Source: Pseudidiomarina terrestris (GTDB lineage Bacteria; Pseudomonadota; Gammaproteobacteria; Enterobacterales; Alteromonadaceae). From it: a DNA stretch of 64,000 nucleotides. The notes under the pieces were generated by a model that saw only the letters and a list, made by a program, of their open reading frames with translations, ran no database searches and had not been told where the DNA came from. Positions 16,149-25,250 of this stretch are shown here, one piece after another; within the stretch, counting starts at the first letter, position 1, and the number at the start of each line of letters is the position of its first letter. The translations under genes were made by a program, and so were the position numbers. The stretch is taken from positions 620,001 to 684,000 of the forward strand of contig NZ_JAGGJF010000001.1 in NCBI RefSeq assembly GCF_030466405.1. The letters are read 5' to 3'.

Positions 16149-16997
16149 ATGTCCGCATTTGCGAAAATAAAAGCAATACAACATTCATTATCGGCCAGCG
16201 AAGCTAAGCTTGCGTCGTTTACCCTTACCTCGCCGAGTGCCATGCGTGATATGTCATCGTCGCAATTGGCAAAAACTGTTGGCGTCAGCCAGTCCAGCGT
16301 GGTCAAATTCGCCCAGAAGCTTGGCTATAAAGGTTATCCGGCATTTAAGCTATCCGTTGTTGATGCACTCAACAAAAAAGCGCACCAAGCCGCCCGCTTA
16401 CATGGCGAAATCACCCTCGAGGATGATTTCAACGACATGGCGGATAAATTACTGGCCGCCAAAATCAATGTGCTCAGCGAAACCCGCAACCTGAATGAGA
16501 AAGAATCTTTCCGTGACGCTGTTCAGCGAGTATTGGCTGCCGATCGCATTCTTATCAGTGGCATTGGCGGCTCGGCCCTGGTCTGCAAAGACCTCTGCTA
16601 CAAGCTGCAGAAACTCGGCTTGCAAGCTCAGGCCGATGCCGACAGTCATATCCAGCTTGCTATCGCGGCCACCCTGAGCGCCAACGATGTAGTAATTGCC
16701 ATCAGTGAATCGGGCACCACCCGCGAGGTGACCCGGGTCATCAAAGAAGCGCAGCGTCATCAGTGCCAGGTGATCTCCATCACCCGTTACGGTAAAACTG
16801 CCGTCAATCAGTTAGCCGATGTAAAACTCTATTCCGTTGCCGAAAGCGAGTCGACGCGGCTTTCATCTATTCACGCCCGCACCGCACAAAACTTGATTAT
16901 CGATCTGCTCTTTATCGCGTTGATTCAGGCATCGGAAGCGGGCCGAACCACACTGGCGCAGACCAACAAAGCTTTTCAGCGGCTGCGCGGCAACTAA
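16149..16997 (+). CDS. murR: RpiR/MurR-family transcriptional regulator (HTH + SIS)
   Basis: The 282-residue protein has an N-terminal RpiR-type helix-turn-helix (about 1-80, with SSSQLAKTVGVSQSSVVKFAQKLGY cut here to its core AKTVGVSQSSVVKF) and a C-terminal sugar-phosphate-binding SIS domain (about 110-260, ISGIGGSALV and AISESGTTREV). MurR of E. coli is a repressor released by MurNAc-6-phosphate. Its placement between the catabolic units of this locus and the repeated operator next to its own start support the same role. The start ATG follows AGGG. It is convergent with namZ, with six bases between stops. Ligand and DNA site are inferred, family membership is clear. Confidence 0.87.
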   Translation: MSAFAKIKAIQHSLSASEAKLASFTLTSPSAMRDMSSSQLAKTVGVSQSSVVKFAQKLGYKGYPAFKLSVVDALNKKAHQAARLHGEITLEDDFNDMADKLLAAKINVLSETRNLNEKESFRDAVQRVLAADRILISGIGGSALVCKDLCYKLQKLGLQAQADADSHIQLAIAATLSANDVVIAISESGTTREVTRVIKEAQRHQCQVISITRYGKTAVNQLADVKLYSVAESESTRLSSIHARTAQNLIIDLLFIALIQASEAGRTTLAQTNKAFQRLRGN

Positions 16998-17003
16998 ACT
17001 GGA

Positions 17004-18173
17004 TCACGGGTACAGCAAATACGGCTCACGTCGCGCTTTAAATCGCGCCAGATCCGCTTGCCAGGAGGCCCTTATTTCTGCCTCGGACTGCCCTGCCTCG
17101 ATGGCTTTGCGCAAAGCGTCTGTGCCACTTAGTTTATCCATAAAATCGGGCGCGGTGAAAAAGGTCACGCCCGCCTTCGTAAAAGCTTGGTGCGCACTTA
17201 TCAGTAAACTCAGATCCAGTCCCTGCAGATCACTGTCGCGCAGGTCTTTACCATAAACAATCTGACCTTCGAGTTTCGGTGACGGCGCGCTCTTCGGCAT
17301 GCTGCGCGGACTGAACTTAAAATCGCCTAAGTGCACTTCATCATGGCCCATGACCTGAAATGGGAAATCCGTACCGCGACCAATACTGACCGCTGTGGCT
17401 TCGAACAGACACAGGGACGGATACAGTTGAATCGCCTGATCATTGGGCAAATTTGGACTCGGCGCGACTGGCAACGAATACGCCTCCGTGCGCGCATAGT
17501 CCGCCACAGGAATAACTGTCAGACTCAGGTCCTGTGCCTGTTGAATCCAGCCTTCGCCTTTAATCATCAGCGCCAGCTCGCCAACGGTCATGCCATGCAA
17601 CAGAGGAATTTCGTGCATACCCACAAAGGACTGAAAGGCAGGTTCCAGTACCGGGCCATCGACAAAAGCACCATTGGGGTTCGGCCGATCCAGTACCATC
17701 ATGGCGATACCCTGCTCCGCCGCAGCTTCCATCACGTAATGCATGGTGCTGATATAGGTGTAAAAGCGTGCGCCCACGTCCTGAATGTCGAAAACGATGG
17801 TATCGACATCCGCCAGCATTGCCGGCGATGGTTTTTTGGTTTTGCCATAAATCGATAAGATCGGCAGTCCGGTGCGCGGGTCAATAGCATCAGTAATGGT
17901 TTCGCCGGCACCAGCGTCGCCGCGAAAGCCATGTTCAGGGGCCAGCACTTTGACCACCTCTATGCCTTCGGCTAAGAGGTAATCGACCAGGTGCTGCTCA
18001 CCCACGCGCGAGGTTTGATTAACCACCAGCGCCACGCGCTGGCCGCGCAAGGAGGGTAAGTACTTACTTGCTTGCTCTGCAGCAACAGTGGTCGCCTGTG
18101 CCTTACCTGGCAAGGCAAAGGCACTGAGACTTAGCAGGCAAATGATAAGCGTCAGGCGCTGCCAAAGATTCAT
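17004..18173 (-). CDS. namZ: Exo-beta-N-acetylmuramidase, NamZ-type (GH171, DUF1343)
   Basis: The 389-residue protein has a cleavable signal peptide (about 26 residues, ending PGKAQA) and then the DUF1343/GH171 fold: [65 protein letters not shown] and [17 protein letters not shown], all characteristic of the family. B. subtilis NamZ releases MurNAc from the non-reducing ends of glycan chains, and length and motifs agree with this. It acts in the periplasm and should feed the symporter with MurNAc. Its ATG overlaps the murQ stop by four bases, making symporter-murQ-namZ one leftward operon. Assigned by family; the activity of this protein is not proven. Confidence 0.9.
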   Translation of the reverse strand: MNLWQRLTLIICLLSLSAFALPGKAQATTVAAEQASKYLPSLRGQRVALVVNQTSRVGEQHLVDYLLAEGIEVVKVLAPEHGFRGDAGAGETITDAIDPRTGLPILSIYGKTKKPSPAMLADVDTIVFDIQDVGARFYTYISTMHYVMEAAAEQGIAMMVLDRPNPNGAFVDGPVLEPAFQSFVGMHEIPLLHGMTVGELALMIKGEGWIQQAQDLSLTVIPVADYARTEAYSLPVAPSPNLPNDQAIQLYPSLCLFEATAVSIGRGTDFPFQVMGHDEVHLGDFKFSPRSMPKSAPSPKLEGQIVYGKDLRDSDLQGLDLSLLISAHQAFTKAGVTFFTAPDFMDKLSGTDALRKAIEAGQSEAEIRASWQADLARFKARREPYLLYP

Positions 18174-19102
18174 AATTTTTGCTCCACCGCACGGCGCAGG
18201 AAACCATCTTGCTGGTCAAGCAGCGCTTCAGCTTCCGCCAGCTCGGCACCGGTTAAAATCATTAAAATGGCGAGCTTGGCACGGTTCTTAGCCGCTTTTA
18301 AGGCCGCTTCTGCCGTTTCACGGGAACAGTCTGTGGCCTGCATGACAATTCGAATCGCCCGCGCGCGCAGCTTTTCGTTACTGGCGTTGACATCGACCAT
18401 CAGGTTTTCATAGGTTTTGCCAAGGCGAATCATGCTGGCGGTGCTAAGCATGTTGAGCACTAGCTTTTGCGCCGTGCCCGATTTCATGCGGGTCGAACCG
18501 GTCAGAGCCTCAGGCCCCACCACCGGACAAATGCCAATCTGCGCAGTGGTCATCAGTGGTGAGTCAGGATTACAGGTCACCGATACCGACACACAACCGA
18601 TGGCATTCGCATACTCAAGGGCTGCGACCACATAAGGCGTGCGGCCACTGGCGGAGAGTCCTACCAATACATCCTTGCTGGATAAATGAACGGCTTTGAC
18701 ATCGGCAATCCCCGCTTCGCGGTCATCTTCGGCGCCTTCAACGGCGAACTGGATGGCGTGCTCGCCCCCGGCAATGATGCCCTGTACCAGATCATCGGGT
18801 ACGCTGAACGTAGGCCGGCACTCTACTGCGTCGAGAATGCCGAGTCGGCCACTGGTGCCGGCACCAATATAAAATAGCCGGCCTCCGGCTTGCAGACGTT
18901 CGACAATGGCGTCGACGGCCTCAGCAATGCTGGGGATTTGGGAAGCCACCGCGGGTGCGACGTGCGCGTCTTCATGATTGAGCTTACGCAAAATCCCCTC
19001 ACTGGAGAGGATATCGATTTCCATCGTCTCTGGGTTACGTCCCTCTGAAACGATTTTATTCAGTTGCGCCAGCAGTTCGGCAGTGCGTTTTGAATCTTCC
19101 AT
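18170..19102 (-). CDS. murQ: N-acetylmuramic acid 6-phosphate etherase
   Basis: The 310-residue cytoplasmic SIS-domain enzyme cleaves the lactyl ether of MurNAc-6-phosphate, giving GlcNAc-6-phosphate and D-lactate. Signatures are the start [11 protein letters not shown], the SIS core [23 protein letters not shown] (key part GAGTSGRLG and the catalytic Glu in DAVEC), AVEGAEDD with the second glutamate, [24 protein letters not shown] and the C-terminal UBA-like helices. Length equals E. coli MurQ (298) within a few residues. It sits between the symporter (eight bases) and namZ (overlap). This is the defining gene for MurNAc use and anchors the reading of the whole locus. Confidence 0.96.
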   Translation of the reverse strand: MEDSKRTAELLAQLNKIVSEGRNPETMEIDILSSEGILRKLNHEDAHVAPAVASQIPSIAEAVDAIVERLQAGGRLFYIGAGTSGRLGILDAVECRPTFSVPDDLVQGIIAGGEHAIQFAVEGAEDDREAGIADVKAVHLSSKDVLVGLSASGRTPYVVAALEYANAIGCVSVSVTCNPDSPLMTTAQIGICPVVGPEALTGSTRMKSGTAQKLVLNMLSTASMIRLGKTYENLMVDVNASNEKLRARAIRIVMQATDCSRETAEAALKAAKNRAKLAILMILTGAELAEAEALLDQQDGFLRRAVEQKL

Positions 19103-19110
19103 AAGTACTC

Positions 19111-20691
19111 TTATACGTTGCGCTCGTTGCCGTTAGCTTCCTTAGCTGACGAGCCGGTCAAACAAATCAGGGTTGAGATGGCAGTGCCAATCATCAATTG
19201 CCAGGTAAAGCCGATATCGGTCACCCACGCCGTGGGCCAGATGGCGTCCATGACATAGGGTTGCATCAGCAGTGGCACAATAAAGCCAATCACCAGCGCT
19301 GCGGCGACAGATGCCGGGCTACCGCGCTTACTAAACAAAGTCACAAAGTAGACGCCCAACAGACCACTGTAGGAGAACACCATGACACTTAAGGCAAACT
19401 GCAGCAATGGCGTATCCGTGTACTGTTGCCAGTAATAGCACAGGCAGGCCATCAGTGCTAAAGCGGCCGCGACCAGGGTCATACCTAACTGACCGGCACG
19501 CACGAAGTGCTTTTCGCTGGCATCGGCGCGCCGACGCAGCTTCCAGGGCCGGTAAATATCCTGGATCAGGACGCTGGACATGGAGTTCAGGCCCGAGTTC
19601 AGGGTCGACAATGCGGCGGCAATAATACCTATGGTGACCAAACCACGGACGCCCGCAGGGATTTCCGTGAGCACGTAATACATGAAAATGGTGACCGCTT
19701 CGCCGGCAAACGTTGGCACCGGTCCATCGCCCTGGCCACTGGCCATGATATCCGGACGCTGATAGTAAATGTAAAGCAGCAGGCCGATGACAATAAAGAG
19801 CAGCATGACAGGAATAACCATGACCACCGACATCAGCATGGCTTTACTGCCTTCTTTGGCATTTTTACAGGTCAATACCCGTTGGGTCATGTCCTGATCC
19901 AGACCAAAGGCGGCAATATTCAGTAGCACGAAGCCCGTTAATACTGACCAGATGTTGAAGACGCCCGCGCTGCTGAAATCCATTTCCGTATCAATCAGCT
20001 GCAGCTTCGAGGGAGCCCCCGGTGCGGGATTTTGCAGGGCACTGACCAGCTCGCTAAAACCAATCGGAATCGCATTATAAAGTACGATGATGACCGCGAT
20101 GGCGGCACTGACATAAATAACAGCCTGCAGGACATCCGAGTAAATAACCGTACGGATCCCACCATAAACTGTATACAACAGGCCAGCTAAGGTGATGATG
20201 AGCGTCGCCGCGATAACGCTACTAGCAGCAAAATCGCCAAACAGAATCATCGCCACGGCAATCGCCGCCATATACAGCCGCGCCCCGCTGGCAAAGATAC
20301 GTCCAAACAGGTACATGACCCCCGCCTGACGCTTCGCCGCCGCGCCAAAACGCTGTTCCAGTAACTCATAGACGGTGTAGACGCGGAACTGGTAAAACTT
20401 GGGGATCAGGAAGATGGCAACAAAGCCGACCGCGATAAACGCACCAATGTTGGTCGCCAGATAGGTTAAATCACCGCGATAGCCCTGATCCGGGCCACCC
20501 AGGAAGGTTGCCGCGGACTGTGACGTCGCCAGTACCGAAATCGCCACCACCCACATCGGCATTTTGTTGCCGCCAAGGAAGTAATCCTGCGTTGACGCAT
20601 TACGACGATTAAACAGCCAGCCGCTGCCCAGCAGCACCAGCCCATAAGCAATAAACACCAACACGTCTGCAAACGAATAATAGCCGAGCAT
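19111..20691 (-). CDS. Sodium:solute symporter (SSS family), candidate MurNAc importer
   Basis: The 526-residue protein has about 13-14 hydrophobic segments and SSS-family landmarks: [18 protein letters not shown] in the first helices, a [16 protein letters not shown] stretch, [35 protein letters not shown] and [24 protein letters not shown]. The family takes up sugars, sialic acid and amino acids with sodium. It is first in the operon with murQ and namZ, behind operator site D; no PTS transporter (MurP) is present, so it is the best candidate for MurNAc or anhydro-MurNAc import across the inner membrane. Substrate is inferred from context alone. Confidence 0.85.
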   Translation of the reverse strand: MLGYYSFADVLVFIAYGLVLLGSGWLFNRRNASTQDYFLGGNKMPMWVVAISVLATSQSAATFLGGPDQGYRGDLTYLATNIGAFIAVGFVAIFLIPKFYQFRVYTVYELLEQRFGAAAKRQAGVMYLFGRIFASGARLYMAAIAVAMILFGDFAASSVIAATLIITLAGLLYTVYGGIRTVIYSDVLQAVIYVSAAIAVIIVLYNAIPIGFSELVSALQNPAPGAPSKLQLIDTEMDFSSAGVFNIWSVLTGFVLLNIAAFGLDQDMTQRVLTCKNAKEGSKAMLMSVVMVIPVMLLFIVIGLLLYIYYQRPDIMASGQGDGPVPTFAGEAVTIFMYYVLTEIPAGVRGLVTIGIIAAALSTLNSGLNSMSSVLIQDIYRPWKLRRRADASEKHFVRAGQLGMTLVAAALALMACLCYYWQQYTDTPLLQFALSVMVFSYSGLLGVYFVTLFSKRGSPASVAAALVIGFIVPLLMQPYVMDAIWPTAWVTDIGFTWQLMIGTAISTLICLTGSSAKEANGNERNV

Positions 20692-20723
20692 AAAGTCTTT
20701 TCGGGTTAAATGATTTACCAGTT

Positions 20724-20741
20724 AGAATAGATTATTCCAAC
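20724..20741 (-). promoter_or_regulatory. Predicted MurR-type operator, site D (symporter-murQ-namZ)
   Basis: On the minus strand the site reads TTGGAATAATCTATTCTAA, a good inverted repeat (TTGGAATA facing TATTCTAA). It lies about 33 bases upstream of the symporter ATG. Confidence 0.55.
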
Positions 20742-20770
20742 TTTAATGTATACCAGGAATATAAAATGGA

Positions 20771-20795
20771 AAAAGGAAGGGCTGCCCTTCCTTTT
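20771..20795. terminator. Rho-independent terminator between serine hydrolase and symporter operon
   Basis: AAAAGGAAGGG and CCCTTCCTTTT form a perfect 11-base stem with a three-base loop. On the minus strand it is followed by further T residues, so it most likely ends the leftward serine-hydrolase transcript, ten bases after that gene's stop. Confidence 0.85.
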
Positions 20796-20804
20796 GCCAG
20801 GCCG

Positions 20805-22115
20805 CTAGTTTGCGGGATTTGTGAGAAGTGCCTGTACGGTTTCGGTCAGCAGACGCTCAAGTTTTGCGCCAGCAATGCCTACGTTTTCATAGCTGTTGCC
20901 TGCGACTGAGGCTTGTGCGGCGACGGTAAATTCGCGGGTGCCAGAGGCCAGTGGCAGGCAAACGTGCGCCAACGCTACGACTTCACTGGTACCGCGAGTT
21001 TCACTGGGACCGGCACCAAGTTTATGGAAGATCCGCCAGTTGCCTGCGGTTGCCTGATCGAGAACTTGCTGGGTGCTGAGTTCCGCCAGTTCCGGCAAGT
21101 GGGTTTTTAATGCTGCGGCGATGGCCCGATGGGGCATCAGGCTGGCTCCGGCCATCATCCCGCCGGCGTTGGCACTATTAGCACTGTGTCCCGGACCGTA
21201 AAACAACATCATCACGGCATCATCCGACAGGCCCGGCATACGCGTTTCCGGCACGCGTTTATGGGTCGCCAGCCGTTTGAGGAACTCAGCCGAAGCCAGT
21301 GTCGTCATCGGTTTATTGCCGGTCAGCCCGCAGTCTTCACAACGATAACCGAGCATGCCGGGGTCACTGTCATCGGGCACAAAAGCCGCACTGACGGCGC
21401 GTGATGGCGTGCGCCAAAAGCGATCGACCGGGGCATAAGCTGCAGGTCCGTAGGCACCGCGGAACTTGACCTGGGGCTGGCCGATGTGCAGCCAGGAGTC
21501 ATGGAACAACGCAGTTAAGTAATCGCGCCCGGCGAGGTTAGCAAGGTAATAGGCGTAGGCGTTGGAATTTCCATCTGCAGCACCTGAAGCCTCGTAACTA
21601 TGCACGCTGGTGATTAAATCCGCTAGTTTCAGGTCGCCCACAGTCGTATCAGGCTGCGCAAAATTGTCGCTCAGCAGCGACAACGCGCCGCTGTACGCCA
21701 TAATTTTTGACGAGCTCCACGGCTCATACAGATCATCATGGGTCTGCGCATTGGCAAGGTAGCGAAACGCCAGTTCCTCGCCCTTGCGGGCGTAATCGAT
21801 CACTAATACTTTGCCATCTTCGGCACTGGCATCAAAAAAGCTCCAGTCATGCACACTGCGCTCCACCCAGCCCTTGCTCACCCCGCTTTCCCTAACCGTT
21901 TTGTAGGAATCACTCGCTGGCGCAATCGCCGGAGCACAGGCCTGCCAGCGTTGCTCGGCGTTTGCTGGTAACAACGGCGGTGCCCCCATCACCTGCTCGT
22001 AATAGGCTTCCCCCTGCGGACCTTCATGTTTGGCGATGGCGGTCCCGGCGAAAACCGCGGCGCTAGCAAAGACACCCACCACCGTCGTAGAAATTGCATT
22101 TGTTGTTTTTTTCAT
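20805..22115 (-). CDS. Exported beta-lactamase-fold serine hydrolase of unknown substrate
   Basis: The 436-residue protein has a signal peptide (about 28 residues, ending GTAIA) and a penicillin-recognising serine-hydrolase pattern: Ser134-Ser-Ser-Lys137 (SxxK), GNSNAYAYYLANLAG where class A enzymes have Ser-Asp-Asn, and HKLGAGPSETRG in the place of Lys-Thr-Gly. This looks like a remote class A beta-lactamase/transpeptidase relative. A pair RCEDCG plus Cys60 could form disulphides. It is transcribed alone from the operator site E region and ended by a strong terminator. In this locus an amidase, esterase or DD-peptidase acting on muropeptides is plausible, or a beta-lactam-sensing or hydrolysing role; I cannot decide. 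An AAGGAA Shine-Dalgarno supports the ATG. Confidence 0.75.
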   Translation of the reverse strand: MKKTTNAISTTVVGVFASAAVFAGTAIAKHEGPQGEAYYEQVMGAPPLLPANAEQRWQACAPAIAPASDSYKTVRESGVSKGWVERSVHDWSFFDASAEDGKVLVIDYARKGEELAFRYLANAQTHDDLYEPWSSSKIMAYSGALSLLSDNFAQPDTTVGDLKLADLITSVHSYEASGAADGNSNAYAYYLANLAGRDYLTALFHDSWLHIGQPQVKFRGAYGPAAYAPVDRFWRTPSRAVSAAFVPDDSDPGMLGYRCEDCGLTGNKPMTTLASAEFLKRLATHKRVPETRMPGLSDDAVMMLFYGPGHSANSANAGGMMAGASLMPHRAIAAALKTHLPELAELSTQQVLDQATAGNWRIFHKLGAGPSETRGTSEVVALAHVCLPLASGTREFTVAAQASVAGNSYENVGIAGAKLERLLTETVQALLTNPAN

Positions 22116-22143
22116 CGATCGATTCCTTGTTATTCCTGAAACA

Positions 22144-22161
22144 AGAATAAAGTATTACAAC
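22144..22161 (-). promoter_or_regulatory. Predicted MurR-type operator, site E (serine hydrolase / nag operon)
   Basis: Minus strand TTGTAATACTTTATTCTT, the weakest match to the shared motif, with two differences in the core. It lies 29 bases before the serine-hydrolase start and about 80 bases before the divergent kinase gene, so it could serve both. Confidence 0.45.
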
Positions 22162-22239
22162 TCATAGAGCAAAGTATGGCAGTATGTTGTCCATTCGCTG
22201 GCACAAAAACTGAAATTTCCCAAACGAAAAAGTGAGGCC

Positions 22240-23136
22240 ATGAAGCAAGCAACCTCTTCTCTTTATTATGTGGGCGTAGATGGCGGCGGCACCAAATGCC
22301 GCGCCGAGCTCTACAACGTTCAGGGCGAACGGCTTGGCGCTGGTATAGCCGGCTCGGCCAACATTGCCCGGCAGGGCAATACCGCTCAACAGTCCATTCT
22401 TACCGCGGTAAGCAATGCGTTTGCCGACGCCTGTCTGAGTCAGGAACATTTTGCCGAGACCACGGTCTGCGCCGGTCTGGCCGGGGCTAACTTGCCCTCT
22501 GCTGCCGCGCAGTTACGTGCCTGGCCGCACCCTTTTAAAGCTTTTCACTTCACCTCAGACCTGCACACTGCTTTATACGGTGCCCATGCCGGCGCGAATG
22601 GGTCGGTGCTGGTCATGGGCACGGGTTCCTGCGCTGCTGCTTTGGTTGACGGCAAACTGGTGCAGTTCGGCGGGCATGGTTTCTTACTTGGCGATAAAGG
22701 CAGCGGTGCCTGGCTGGGCAAACAAGCGGTGATGCATACTCTTGAAGCCCTCGACGGCATTGTTCCCCGTGGCGAGCTGGCAGAGGCAGTGTGCCGTCAC
22801 TACCAGTGCAGCACCGCGACGGACATTGTTGATCGACTGATTCAGGCCGCTCCCGGTGAGTTTGGTCAAATCTGTCCGAAAATTTTAGAGCTTGCCAGTC
22901 AGCACGAAAGCACCGCTCTGGCCCTGGTTGAACGCGGCAGCAGTTATCTCAGCGCCATTGCCCGCCAAGCCCTGCAACTTAGCGGTGGCAAGCTGGTGAT
23001 CGCCGGCGGTGTCGCCGCCGCAATGACCCCCTGGCTTGATGACGACATTCGTGCTGCGCTCCAGGACACCCAATTTGGTCCTGAATGGGGCGCAGTGCTA
23101 CTCCACCAAAACGGCGGCCTGGGAGACGTATCATGA
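22240..23136 (+). CDS. nagK: Amino-sugar kinase, BadF/BadG family (NagK/MurK-type)
   Basis: The 298-residue protein is an ASKHA-fold kinase: GVDGGGTKCRAELYN is the phosphate-1 loop, VCAGLAGANLPS follows, GTGSCAAALVDG and GGHGFLLGDKGSGAWLG are the usual BadF/BadG segments, and VIAGGVAAAM is the adenosine loop. It should phosphorylate GlcNAc at C6, and related MurK enzymes also take MurNAc. Since this is the only sugar kinase in the locus and both MurNAc and GlcNAc are expected to enter unphosphorylated, a double role is attractive but inferred. It starts the rightward nagK-nagB-nagA-nagP operon; its stop overlaps nagB (ATGA). Confidence 0.88.
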   Translation: MKQATSSLYYVGVDGGGTKCRAELYNVQGERLGAGIAGSANIARQGNTAQQSILTAVSNAFADACLSQEHFAETTVCAGLAGANLPSAAAQLRAWPHPFKAFHFTSDLHTALYGAHAGANGSVLVMGTGSCAAALVDGKLVQFGGHGFLLGDKGSGAWLGKQAVMHTLEALDGIVPRGELAEAVCRHYQCSTATDIVDRLIQAAPGEFGQICPKILELASQHESTALALVERGSSYLSAIARQALQLSGGKLVIAGGVAAAMTPWLDDDIRAALQDTQFGPEWGAVLLHQNGGLGDVS

Positions 23137-24125
23137 GCCAGCAAATGTTTGACGAAGCCACCTCAGCCCCTGACATTATCGCCCAGCAGCTGCACAATAA
23201 CGCTGCCCGCTGCGAGGACATTGCCAGTCAGCTCAGATCGCAGCCGCCGCGCACCATCATGATGATCGGCCGCGGCACTTCAGATCATGCCGGCGTGTTC
23301 GCCAAATACCTGTTCGAAGTGAGCTGTGGTATTCCAGTAGTTGCCGCCGCGCCCTCCGTTGCCGGGGTGTATAAACGCACCCTGAACCTCGAGGGTTGTC
23401 TGGCGATTTGTATTTCGCAGTCCGGGCAAAGCCCTGACATCGTGCAGCAGGCGCAACTGGCGAAAGCTGGCGGTGCGCGTCTGCTGGCGCTGGTCAATGT
23501 AGTGGACTCCCCACTAGGTCGACTGGCCGACGAAGTCCTGCCGCTGCATGCTGGCCCCGAACTTGCTGTGGCAGCGACCAAAAGTTACCTGGCCAGCCTC
23601 AGCGCACTGTGCCAGCTATGTGCGTACTGGCAACAGGATCGCGACTTACTGCAAGCGCTGGAGCAATTGCCGGAGGCCCTGCGCGAGGGCCAGCAACTGC
23701 CCGCCCAACTCGAAGCCACGCAACTCGATGGCTTAAAGCATTGCGTGGTGTTGGGCCGCGGCTTTGGTTATGCCATCGCCCGCGAGGTCGCGCTGAAGCT
23801 GAAAGAAGTGCTGAGTATTCACGCCGAAGCCTTTAGCAGCGCAGAATTTCTGCATGGCCCGGTAACACTGGCAGAAAAACAGCTATGCATTATCGACCTG
23901 CAGATTGATGATGAAGGCGGCCCTACTCATCAGGAACAAATGCAGGGTATTGCCGCACGCGGCGCCCAACTCATTCGTATGCACGTTCCGGTTGCCCCCC
24001 ATCCGCGGCTGCAACCTCTGGTACTGATGCAGCGTTTTTATTTAGACATCGAACGGGCTGCGAGGCAGCTGGGCCTCGACCCAGACTCTCCTCCGGGCCT
24101 GAAAAAAGTAACGGAAACCCGCTAA
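23133..24125 (+). CDS. nagB-II: Glucosamine-6-phosphate deaminase, NagB-II (SIS) type
   Basis: The start is the ATG at 23133 (MSQQMFDEATSAP), which overlaps the kinase stop and follows GGGAGA; a longer frame upstream is a by-product. The 330-residue protein consists of two SIS domains as in the isomerase half of GlmS: MMIGRGTSDHAG, CISQSGQSPDIV, AVAATKSYLASL, then VLGRGFGYAIAREVALKLKEV (core ALKLKEV) and EAFSSAEFLHGP. It lacks the GlmS glutaminase domain. NagB-II converts glucosamine-6-phosphate to fructose-6-phosphate and ammonia, replacing the classical NagB in Shewanella and other marine gammaproteobacteria. The next gene begins at TAATG. Confidence 0.92.
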   Translation: MSQQMFDEATSAPDIIAQQLHNNAARCEDIASQLRSQPPRTIMMIGRGTSDHAGVFAKYLFEVSCGIPVVAAAPSVAGVYKRTLNLEGCLAICISQSGQSPDIVQQAQLAKAGGARLLALVNVVDSPLGRLADEVLPLHAGPELAVAATKSYLASLSALCQLCAYWQQDRDLLQALEQLPEALREGQQLPAQLEATQLDGLKHCVVLGRGFGYAIAREVALKLKEVLSIHAEAFSSAEFLHGPVTLAEKQLCIIDLQIDDEGGPTHQEQMQGIAARGAQLIRMHVPVAPHPRLQPLVLMQRFYLDIERAARQLGLDPDSPPGLKKVTETR

Positions 24126-25249
24126 TGTTTGTATGCGACCAGGTACTTACGCCACAAGGTTGGCGCCAGAACCAACTCATTGAAGTTGCAGCCGGGGTGA
24201 TTACCGCGATCAGCGACGCCCCCGCCCAGCATAATTATCCCAGTTACCAGGGCCAGTTAGTGCCGGGCTTTATCGACGTGCAGGTGAATGGCGGCGGCGG
24301 CGTGTTGTTTAATCAGCACCGCAGCGCCAGTGCCTTAGAGCGCATTATGGCCGCCCATCGCGAGCACGGCACCACCGCGCTGCTACCCACCTTGATCACC
24401 GATAGCTACAGTGCAATGCATGATGCTGCAGCCGCCATGAAAGCGGCAAAAGCAGAAGGAATTCCAGGCATCATCGGCGTCCACTTCGAAGGCCCCTGGC
24501 TGAGCACCGCCCGCAAAGGCGTGCACAGCGAGCAGTTTATCCGGCCACCGAGTGCGGATGAGATCGCCCTGCTAAGCGACCCTGCGCTGGGCACTGTGAT
24601 GGTGACAGTGGCGCCCGAGAATGTATCTGTCGAGGTGATCAAAAAGCTGAGCGCGGCCGGCATTAAGGTCTTTTTAGGTCACTCGGATGCCAGCGCCGCG
24701 CAGGTTAATGCCGCACTGGACGCCGGCGCTATCGGCTTTACCCATCTATACAACGCCATGTCGCCGCTGCAGTCACGCGCGCCCGGCATGGTCGGCGTTT
24801 GCCTGGCGCGGGACTGTTATGCCGGCTTGATTGTTGATGGCTATCACGTGGATCCGCAAGCCTGTCAGGTGGCCTTCCGCGCCAAGGGTAAAACACAAAT
24901 GATGCTGGTGACTGATGCCATGGCGTTAGCGGCGACAGACGCCACCGAAGTACCTTTCTTCGATACCCGTATTGTTCGCGATGGTGACAAGCTGACCACG
25001 CCTGACGGCACCCTCGCAGGTTCCTGCCTGACCATGATCGATGCCGTTCGCAATACGGTTCAGCAGTGCGCTGTCAGTCTCGCGGATGCGGTTGAAATGG
25101 CCAGCCTTACCCCGGCCCGAATGCTGGGTCTGGACCACATGCTCGGGAGTATAGAGGTCGGTAAGCAGGCCGACTTTATGCTGCTCGACTCTGAACTCAA
25201 CATCGTGCAACTGTGGCAACAGGGCACCCCGATTCGAAAGGACGCCTGA
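24125..25249 (+). CDS. nagA: N-acetylglucosamine-6-phosphate deacetylase
   Basis: The 374-residue cytoplasmic amidohydrolase removes acetate from GlcNAc-6-phosphate, which arises both from GlcNAc and, via MurQ, from MurNAc. Visible signatures: VPGFIDVQVNGGGG, HFEGPWLS with the metal-binding Glu, GHSDAS and THLYNAMSP with two metal-binding histidines, DGYHVDP, and VTDAMALAA with the catalytic Asp. Length matches the family. The ATG overlaps the nagB-II stop by one base (TAATG) and nagP follows after one base, so the four genes are tightly coupled. Confidence 0.95.
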   Translation: MFVCDQVLTPQGWRQNQLIEVAAGVITAISDAPAQHNYPSYQGQLVPGFIDVQVNGGGGVLFNQHRSASALERIMAAHREHGTTALLPTLITDSYSAMHDAAAAMKAAKAEGIPGIIGVHFEGPWLSTARKGVHSEQFIRPPSADEIALLSDPALGTVMVTVAPENVSVEVIKKLSAAGIKVFLGHSDASAAQVNAALDAGAIGFTHLYNAMSPLQSRAPGMVGVCLARDCYAGLIVDGYHVDPQACQVAFRAKGKTQMMLVTDAMALAATDATEVPFFDTRIVRDGDKLTTPDGTLAGSCLTMIDAVRNTVQQCAVSLADAVEMASLTPARMLGLDHMLGSIEVGKQADFMLLDSELNIVQLWQQGTPIRKDA

Positions 25250-25250
25250 T

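Noticed and set aside
23085-23132. Upstream extension of nagB-II
   Set aside because: It would lie inside the kinase gene; the ATG at 23133 with an ATGA overlap is the natural start.
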